From contig JAEWDM010000012.1 in assembly GCA_023390115.1 (NCBI GenBank), forward strand, positions 1 to 64,000: a stretch of 64,000 bases of DNA, read 5' to 3'. A program made the translations under genes and the position numbers. A model generated the notes under the pieces. It did not search any database and was not told where the DNA came from. It saw nothing but the letters and a program-made list of their open reading frames with translations. Shown piece after piece: positions 58,401 to 64,000 of the stretch. The DNA is from Bacillota bacterium (GTDB lineage Bacteria; Bacillota; Clostridia; Acetivibrionales; DSM-27016). Numbering within the stretch: position 1 is the first letter of the stretch; each line of letters begins with the position of its first letter.

Positions 58401-59186
58401 TCAATATGCATCCTTCCAGTTTATTACTCTTTTTTCAATCAGCTTGAGCAGGTTATTCAAAATAAGCCCAAGGGAGCAAATCAATACTGTTGCTGAAAAA
58501 AGCCTGGGTATCATATAATTAATTTGGGCATTCAGCACCAGCCACCCCAGGCCCTTGCTCGCTCCTATCATCTCCGCGGCTATAAGCATGAAAAATGCCG
58601 TACCCGAGCTCATTTTAAGTCCTGTAAAAATATAGGGCATTGCCGAGGGCAAGACCACCTTCAAAAAAAGCACCGGCCTTTGTGCACCCATGGATCTTGC
58701 GCATTTCACAATAAGCGGCTCTACCTCCTTTACTCCCGTAATGGTATTAAATACAATGGGCCACAGGCTGACCCAGAAAATCATTACAACCTTTGACAGC
58801 TCTCCTATACCGAAAAGCATTATGAATACCGGAAAAAGTGAAAAGGGATTAAATTGGCCCAGAAGCCGCAGGACAGGATATACAATTCTTTCAAAGGTTT
58901 TAAACCAGCCTCCCAGCAAAAATCCCAGGGGTATACCTATAAGCGCCGCAAAAGCAAAGCCCAGGGCGGATCTTTGCAGGCTTATTGCCGTGTGCACTGT
59001 CAGCTCGCCGCTTTCAGCCATATTCACAATAGTTTTGACTATCTCCGAAGGCGCCGCTACAAAATTTGAGCTTATAATGCCGGCACGCCAGCCCAATTCC
59101 CACAGCAATATAAACAAAAGCACCGAAAGGTTTCCGGAAACAGCACCGGCAAGCTTCGACAGAACGGCGTTTATACCCTTGCTCAT
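58401..59186 (-). CDS. ABC importer permease (SsuC-like), copy A
   Basis: The 261-residue protein has about six membrane helices and the ABC EAA loop with 'EVEPLIVKCARSMGAQRPVLFLKVVLPSAMPYIFTGLKMSSGTAFFMLIAAEMIGASKGLGWL', typical of SsuC/TauC. ATG 59186 overlaps the stop of the second permease gene (ATGA), so the two are translationally coupled and probably form a heterodimer. The start at 59210 is rejected because it lies before the AAGGAGGAGGTGG site. Confidence 0.93.
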   Translation of the reverse strand: MSKGINAVLSKLAGAVSGNLSVLLFILLWELGWRAGIISSNFVAAPSEIVKTIVNMAESGELTVHTAISLQRSALGFAFAALIGIPLGFLLGGWFKTFERIVYPVLRLLGQFNPFSLFPVFIMLFGIGELSKVVMIFWVSLWPIVFNTITGVKEVEPLIVKCARSMGAQRPVLFLKVVLPSAMPYIFTGLKMSSGTAFFMLIAAEMIGASKGLGWLVLNAQINYMIPRLFSATVLICSLGLILNNLLKLIEKRVINWKDAY

Positions 59187-59968
59187 TTGGGCTCCACCTC
59201 CTCCTTCCACCGTACGAATGTCTTTTCCAGCTTAAAGAGAAGGAGATTTATTCCCATTCCCAGCAACGCAATTGAAACTATAGCCACAAAAAGGCGGGGT
59301 ATGGCATTATTCATGTTTGAATTATGCACCAGCCAGCCCAATCCGGCGCTTGAGCCAAGCATTTCCGCCGCAATGAGCATAAGGAAGGCTGTCGAAGCTC
59401 CCATACGAAAGCCTGTAAAAATTGACGGGGCCGCCCCCGGAAGTATTACCTTAAAAAATATATCCAGCTTGCTCACTCCCATTGAGCGTACGCTTTTAAT
59501 AAGCAGCGGATCGCTGTTTTTCACACCGGCAAGCGTTGTAAAGAAAATAGGCCATACGCTGGACCAGTAAATAACGCTCAGCTTTCCAACCTCCTTTATT
59601 CCAAAAAGCATTATAAATATGGGGAAAAGCGAAAAAGCGTTAATCTGCCCCAGCAACTGAAGCAGCGGGTTTAGAAACTTTGAAATCTTAGGGAACATAC
59701 CCCCAAGCACAAAGCCTAACGGTATAGCGGTAAAAATTGCGCCAAGAAGCCCCAATAAGGTTCTCTGCAGGCTGACGGCGGCATGAATATACAGATCCCC
59801 TGCAGCAATCAGCTCCCATGATGCCTTGAGAACTTCAGACGGAGGCGGTATAAATTGCGGGTCCACCCATTTAAGTGCAGGGGCTGCCTGCCACAGCAGC
59901 AGGAAGCCTATAATGCCGTAGCAGCCCAACAATTTATTATTTAATTCCAATAAGCTTGCTTTTATCAT
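59183..59968 (-). CDS. ABC importer permease (SsuC-like), copy B
   Basis: This 261-residue paralogue of copy A has the same layout ('NSDPLLIKSVRSMGVSKLDIFFKVILPGAAPSIFTGFRMGASTAFLMLIAAEMLGSSAGLGWL'). ATG 59968 is seven bases from AGGAGA; the ATG at 59974 is too near. It starts 11 bases after the copper-ATPase stop. No ATP-binding subunit is adjacent to either permease in this window. Confidence 0.93.
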   Translation of the reverse strand: MIKASLLELNNKLLGCYGIIGFLLLWQAAPALKWVDPQFIPPPSEVLKASWELIAAGDLYIHAAVSLQRTLLGLLGAIFTAIPLGFVLGGMFPKISKFLNPLLQLLGQINAFSLFPIFIMLFGIKEVGKLSVIYWSSVWPIFFTTLAGVKNSDPLLIKSVRSMGVSKLDIFFKVILPGAAPSIFTGFRMGASTAFLMLIAAEMLGSSAGLGWLVHNSNMNNAIPRLFVAIVSIALLGMGINLLLFKLEKTFVRWKEEVEPK

Positions 59969-59979
59969 AAACATTCTCC

Positions 59980-62283
59980 TTAAAGCGTAATTTTAAGGCC
60001 CTTGAACTTTTTCAGGCTTAGCGAATTTAACAGCACCGATACGGAGCTGAACGCCATAGCGGCGGCGGCAATTACCGGATTAAGATATCCTGCCGCCGCA
60101 AACGGTATTCCAATCAGATTATATATAAACGCCCAGAATAGGTTCTGCTTTATTTTTCTCATGGTTCTTTGAGAAAGCACTATGGCTTCAGGCAAAGCCA
60201 TAAGCTCATCCTTTAACAGCACTATTCCCCCTGTCTCAATAGCAGCGTCGGTTCCGGTGCCTATCGCAAAGCCTATATCGGCTGCCGCAAGAGCAGGCGC
60301 GTCATTTATCCCGTCCCCCGCCATGGCCACAGTCCTTCCCTGATGCCTTAATTTTTCAATTTCCACAGCCTTATTTTCAGGCAGAACCTCGGCAATAACA
60401 TTTTTTATTCCTGCCTTTCCTGCCGCCCATAAGGCTGCTCTGCTGTTGTCCCCCGTTAGCATATATACCTGTATTCCCATTTTTTCAAGCTGTCTTACCA
60501 TGCTTAACGCATCCTCCCTGACGGTGTCCGAAACGGCAATAGCAGCCGTAAGAATTCCATCCACAGCCATAAGCACAACGGTTTTGCCCTGCTCCAGAAG
60601 GACATCAAGCGCTTTATGCGATTCTTTCGTCTCAATTCCGTTTTCGAATAGCATTTTAAGGGTTCCTATTATAACCCTTCTTCCATGGATAGACGCTCTC
60701 ACTCCCTTTCCGGGAACAGCCTCAAATTCATCGGGAGCTTCAGGATCGCAGCCCGCCTCAAGCCTCCCCCTTTGGTATATGGCAGCCCCTATAGGGTGCT
60801 CCGATCTTTTTTCGGCAGCCGCCGCCAGAAGCAGAATATCCTTTTCGTGCTCCGGAGAGCCCGGCCCGCCCAGCATTATTACATCGCTTACCTGAAGCCG
60901 CCCCGTCGTTATGGTTCCCGTTTTATCCACAACCACTGTATTAATTTTGCAGGCTTTCTCCAGCTCATGGCCGTTTTTAATAAGAATTCCCTTCCGCGCT
61001 CCCACTCCCATGCCTACCATAACTGCGGTAGGAGTGGCAAGGCCCAGCGCGCATGGACATGATACCACCAGAACGGCTACCGCATATATAATAGGTTTGT
61101 CTATCAGGAATACCGCCCCCTGGTAGATACCCAAAAACCATATGAGAAAGGTTGAGGCCGAGGCCAGTAAAACAAAGGGTACAAAATAACCGCACACCTT
61201 GTCGGTAAGCTTCTGTATAGGGGCCTTGCTGCTCTGAGCCTCGTCCACCAGCCTTATAATTCTTGCAAGCTTTGTATCCTTTCCCACCCTTAAGGCCCTG
61301 AATTTGAAGCTTCCGAACCTGTTGACAGTTGCCCCCGAGACATGATCGCCCTTTTTCTTTTCAACAGGAAGGCTCTCTCCTGTAAGCATTGACTCATCAA
61401 CTGCAGAATCACCTTCCGTCACAATCCCGTCGGCAGGTATCTTCTCCCCCGGCCTTACTATGACAATATCTCCTTCGGACACCTCATCAACTGAAATATC
61501 CCGCTCCTCTCCGTCCCTGTAAACCCTTGCATACTCCGCTTTGAGCCCCATTAAAGCTTCAATGGCCCTTGAGGTCCTTCCCTTTGCGACAAGCTCAAGA
61601 TATTTCCCAAGCATAACAAGGGTTATAATAACCGAGGATGCTTCAAAATATATATTTTTCATCCCATAGGTATATGAGGTGGTTTCATAAAGCGAAATAT
61701 ATACGCTGTACAAATAGGTTGCAGTTGTGCCTATGGCTATAAGCAGGTCCATGCTCAGGCTTCCTGACCTTATGGCATAAAAGGAGTGCTTGTAAAATTT
61801 TGCTCCTATTATGAACTGGACAGGGGTGGCAACAGCGAGTTGAAATCTCCAGTCATGCAGACCGTATGTCTTATATCTCAGCCATTCCATAAAAGCTGAA
61901 AATCGGGTCTGTGCAGAAGGGTCAAAGTACTCATTGCAAAGATCCAATCCCCCTAATATCATAGCCAGCATTAAGGGGGAGCTTAAAATGGCTGATACAA
62001 TAAATATGTTTCTGCTTTTTTTCCTCTGCCTCAGCTCTCCTCCGGGCTGCTTTTTATCATAAGCCGCACCCATTTCCTGCATGGAAAAGCCAAGCGACTC
62101 TACGATTTTTTCGATATCGGGAAGCTTAACAACGTCATCGTCATATTCGAGATGCGCCTTCTCAGAGGCATAGCTTACAGAAGCCTTTACAACTCCATCT
62201 TTTTTCTCAAGCCTTGCTTCTATTAACGCTGAGCAAAGCGCACAGGTCATACCGTAAATTTTAAAGCTGGCACTCTCCCTCAC
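59980..62283 (-). CDS. copA: P1B-type copper-transporting ATPase (CopA-like)
   Basis: The 767-residue protein has a single N-terminal HMA domain with CxxC ('GMTCALCSA', C14 and C17), 'GSLSMDLLIAIGTTATYLYS', A-domain 'VDESMLTGESLPVEKK', the transmembrane 'VVSCPCALGLATPTAV' (CPC), phosphorylation site 'VVDKTGTITTG', the HP motif 'RSEHPIG' and hinge 'AMAGDGINDAPALAAADIG'. It exports Cu+ (or Ag+). It starts with GTG 62283 after AAGGGGGGAG. Being upstream of and nearly touching the permease gene, it is probably cotranscribed with the importer. Confidence 0.96.
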   Translation of the reverse strand: MRESASFKIYGMTCALCSALIEARLEKKDGVVKASVSYASEKAHLEYDDDVVKLPDIEKIVESLGFSMQEMGAAYDKKQPGGELRQRKKSRNIFIVSAILSSPLMLAMILGGLDLCNEYFDPSAQTRFSAFMEWLRYKTYGLHDWRFQLAVATPVQFIIGAKFYKHSFYAIRSGSLSMDLLIAIGTTATYLYSVYISLYETTSYTYGMKNIYFEASSVIITLVMLGKYLELVAKGRTSRAIEALMGLKAEYARVYRDGEERDISVDEVSEGDIVIVRPGEKIPADGIVTEGDSAVDESMLTGESLPVEKKKGDHVSGATVNRFGSFKFRALRVGKDTKLARIIRLVDEAQSSKAPIQKLTDKVCGYFVPFVLLASASTFLIWFLGIYQGAVFLIDKPIIYAVAVLVVSCPCALGLATPTAVMVGMGVGARKGILIKNGHELEKACKINTVVVDKTGTITTGRLQVSDVIMLGGPGSPEHEKDILLLAAAAEKRSEHPIGAAIYQRGRLEAGCDPEAPDEFEAVPGKGVRASIHGRRVIIGTLKMLFENGIETKESHKALDVLLEQGKTVVLMAVDGILTAAIAVSDTVREDALSMVRQLEKMGIQVYMLTGDNSRAALWAAGKAGIKNVIAEVLPENKAVEIEKLRHQGRTVAMAGDGINDAPALAAADIGFAIGTGTDAAIETGGIVLLKDELMALPEAIVLSQRTMRKIKQNLFWAFIYNLIGIPFAAAGYLNPVIAAAAMAFSSVSVLLNSLSLKKFKGLKITL

Positions 62284-62329
62284 TTCCGCTCCCCCCTTAA
62301 AAAGTTTATACTGTTATAGTTTAATAGTA

Positions 62330-63556
62330 CTAATCCTCTTCTATAAGCTCAGTGACATATAACGCCTCAATCAGCCCGTCTGCCGGCACTCCCTTTGCTC
62401 TTATTATTATATTGCTTTCCTTCGCCGTACTTTGCAGTATATCCTTGCAAAGCTCCTGTCCGTTTTCATCAAGCGCGTGGAAGCGGTATGACCCGTCCTT
62501 CTGCTTAACAGCCGCTCCATAGCCGCTTTCAGCACACGAGGCCATCATGAGGCACATTTTTGTATCTTTTGAGGGATCCTTCATCAAATCAAAGCAGTGC
62601 CGGTCAATCAATATTCCCTCAAAAATTTGCAGGTCATCCTCTTCAGCTATTGCAGCCACCTTAAATACATCCTTTTCGGCAATGCCCCTTACTATTATTG
62701 TCAGATTATTCTGCTTTTGCGTTTTTGCCAATATGTTTTCTTTAGCAAGGTGCTGTCCCCTTTCATCAAATTTGTAAAATTTATAAGTACCGTCAGGCTG
62801 CTTAACATCAATGCCGTACCCTGAGGCTGCACAGCCCGGCATAAGGTTGCAGGCCTTTGTGTGCTTTTCCGGGTCGGCAGTACTACTGCAGCTCGCATTT
62901 ATCAATATTCCCCTAAGCTCCTGCTGTTCCCCGCCATGATCTGTCTCAGGCTTCCCAAGTGCCCTGTACAAAAGCCTGACTGCCTCTGCGCGGGTTATGT
63001 GCCCTGATTCCCTGAGTCCTTCGTCAGGATATTCCCTTATATAGCCCTTTAAAACAGCCTCCTGCAGGACAGAGCTGTCATTCTTCGCCGTTTCCGCTTC
63101 ACTCAAATTTTCATAGCTTACATGGCCGGTATGAACGCTGTTCTTTAACAAAATATTTACTGCCTTCGCCGCTTCCAGACGAGTTATATATTTGCCGGGC
63201 TTAAAGGAGTTATTTTCACAGACCTGTATATACCCTGCCGCAACTGCCGCCGCCGCTTCCTTTGCAAACCATAAGGATGAAGGAACATCTGAGAAGCCCA
63301 CTCCCGGTACCTGCTCAATTTTAAATATCCTGTTTGCTATAATAGAAAACTCCGCCCTTGTTATGCTTCTGTCCGGCTTAAAGCTTCCGTCACGGTACCC
63401 CTTTATAAAGCCCTCGCTGTAAAAATGGTTGATTTCACTTTCATACAAGTGTCCCGACGTATCATTTAAGGCGGCAATTCCCGTTGAAAAAGGCAGCCAG
63501 GTAATAAACATCGCCAAAGCTCCCGACAAAAACAGTTTTTTAAATTTTTTTATCAT
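62330..63556 (-). CDS. SLH surface protein with two Cys-rich repeats
   Basis: The 408-residue precursor has a signal peptide (to ~residue 28) and three SLH modules (about 35-78, 90-130 and 158-203; 'GYRDGSFKPDRSITRAEFSIIANRIF' is typical), which bind pyruvylated wall polymer. Two copies of an ~85-residue domain follow (from ~215 and ~310), each with 'GILI' ... 'C' ... 'DP-K-TK-C---M--C--SGYG--VKQ-DG-Y-F'. The second reads 'GILIDRHCFDLMKDPSKDTKMC'. I do not recognise this domain; three spaced cysteines per copy suggest metal or disulfide binding. The gene lies 46 bases upstream of copA, which is suggestive of a metal link. Confidence 0.85.
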   Translation of the reverse strand: MIKKFKKLFLSGALAMFITWLPFSTGIAALNDTSGHLYESEINHFYSEGFIKGYRDGSFKPDRSITRAEFSIIANRIFKIEQVPGVGFSDVPSSLWFAKEAAAAVAAGYIQVCENNSFKPGKYITRLEAAKAVNILLKNSVHTGHVSYENLSEAETAKNDSSVLQEAVLKGYIREYPDEGLRESGHITRAEAVRLLYRALGKPETDHGGEQQELRGILINASCSSTADPEKHTKACNLMPGCAASGYGIDVKQPDGTYKFYKFDERGQHLAKENILAKTQKQNNLTIIVRGIAEKDVFKVAAIAEEDDLQIFEGILIDRHCFDLMKDPSKDTKMCLMMASCAESGYGAAVKQKDGSYRFHALDENGQELCKDILQSTAKESNIIIRAKGVPADGLIEALYVTELIEED

Positions 63557-63659
63557 AATATATCCTCCTCGTATAATATTCTAAATTTATATATGCTATT
63601 ATAATTGAACATCCTTTTATACCGGGTCTGCCGGCTAAAAGAGCAGCCTGTATTTTCTG

Positions 63660-64000
63660 TCATCCTACCCCTTCAACCGATTGTGCTTTAATTATACTTC
63701 CTTCAATGCTGCCTTTAACTCTCAGTCTTAATGTGCCGTCCTCAGAGCTAATTTCCAAAAGCTGTGCAGCCAAATCATGTCCGTGCCTGTCAAGCCTGTA
63801 AAACCTGTATTCTCCATTTTGCTGCTTAACAGCTATACCGTACCCGCCGGACTCACATTCATCCATCTGAAGGCACACTTTGGTTTCCTTTTCAGGATCT
63901 ATAAGCCCGAAGCAGTGCTCGTCAATAAGTACTCCAATTAAGATACTTTGTTCTTCTGTGTCTTTATCCTCAATCCTTTTTGTATCGGTACGGCTTACAG
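63660..64000 (-). CDS. C-terminal end of a paralogue with the same Cys-rich domain (5' end outside window)
   Basis: The minus-strand frame is open from the window edge to 63660. It contains one copy of the domain seen in the SLH protein: 'GVLIDEHCFGLIDPEKETKVCLQMDECESGGYGIAVKQ', then 'GEYRFYRLDRHGHDLAAQLLEISSEDGTLRLRVKG'. The 113 visible residues do not show whether it also has SLH modules. It ends 104 bases upstream of the SLH gene, so the pair are tandem paralogues. Confidence 0.8.
   Translation of the reverse strand, partial: VSRTDTKRIEDKDTEEQSILIGVLIDEHCFGLIDPEKETKVCLQMDECESGGYGIAVKQQNGEYRFYRLDRHGHDLAAQLLEISSEDGTLRLRVKGSIEGSIIKAQSVEGVG

Overview
The window looks like chromosomal DNA of a low-to-mid GC, spore-forming, cellulosome-producing anaerobic Clostridium (Ruminiclostridium / C. 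cellulolyticum-like). The signs are a dockerin-bearing GH5 cellulase, a small acid-soluble spore protein, the prkA-yhbH-spoVR and ylbJ sporulation genes, SLH surface proteins, and strong AGGAGG ribosome sites. No rRNA, intact tRNA, CRISPR array or intact insertion sequence was seen.

Layout. 0-4 kb is a worn accessory segment: the tail of a serine protease, a truncated AbiEi-like antitoxin, a VbhA/Fic toxin-antitoxin pair, a tRNA 3'-end fragment with its terminator, an alpha/beta hydrolase and a decayed second copy of the Fic antitoxin. 4-7 kb holds a haem-reductase-like membrane protein followed by a striking 18-bp palindromic tandem array, a GNAT and an SGNH hydrolase. 7-12.6 kb is nucleoside and S-adenosylhomocysteine salvage (deoC, mtaD, an HTH-methyltransferase fusion, ahcY, punA). 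12.6-17.2 kb is the prkA-yhbH-spoVR operon. 17-29 kb is mixed housekeeping and envelope genes (TrpB2, B12-type radical SAM, DacF, FapA, diacylglycerol glycosyltransferase, UraA, SASP and a tiny Cys-rich protein). 29.5-32.5 kb is a tandem duplication of a KtrB potassium transporter together with its promoter. 33-35 kb is the cellulase. 35-40 kb is ylbJ / DivIVA-like / coaD / rsmD (with an apparent ATT start) / recG. 40-45 kb has an M24 peptidase, a VOC protein, a cytoplasmic GH26 mannanase and a protein with a carrier domain lacking its serine.

45-59 kb is the most interesting part: a sulfur island with an embedded nitrogenase-like system. An assimilatory sulfate module (ROK regulator, AprA, AprB, CysD, CysN) lies beside NifH-like, NifX-like, NifB-like, NifK-like and NifD/E-like genes, two small YezD (DUF2292) proteins, and a sulfonate/taurine-type ABC importer (binding protein and two permeases, no ATPase in view). 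The nitrogenase-like proteins keep the iron-sulfur cysteines of NifH and the cluster cysteines of NifD and NifK. By eye the D subunit keeps the cofactor cysteine but lacks the cofactor histidine of true nitrogenase, and no separate NifE/NifN pair is seen. This fits a group IV nitrogenase-like reductase, of which the methylthio-alkane reductase is the characterised sulfur-acquiring example, rather than N2 fixation. The operons of this island share an identical 12-bp element (GATAGGAATACT) just downstream of TTGACA-N17-TAAAAT promoters at three places, and two of the three leaders contain terminator-like hairpins, so they look like one regulon.

60-64 kb carries a copper-type P1B ATPase, apparently cotranscribed with the importer, then an SLH surface protein and the end of a paralogue. 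These two share a repeated cysteine-rich domain that I do not recognise.
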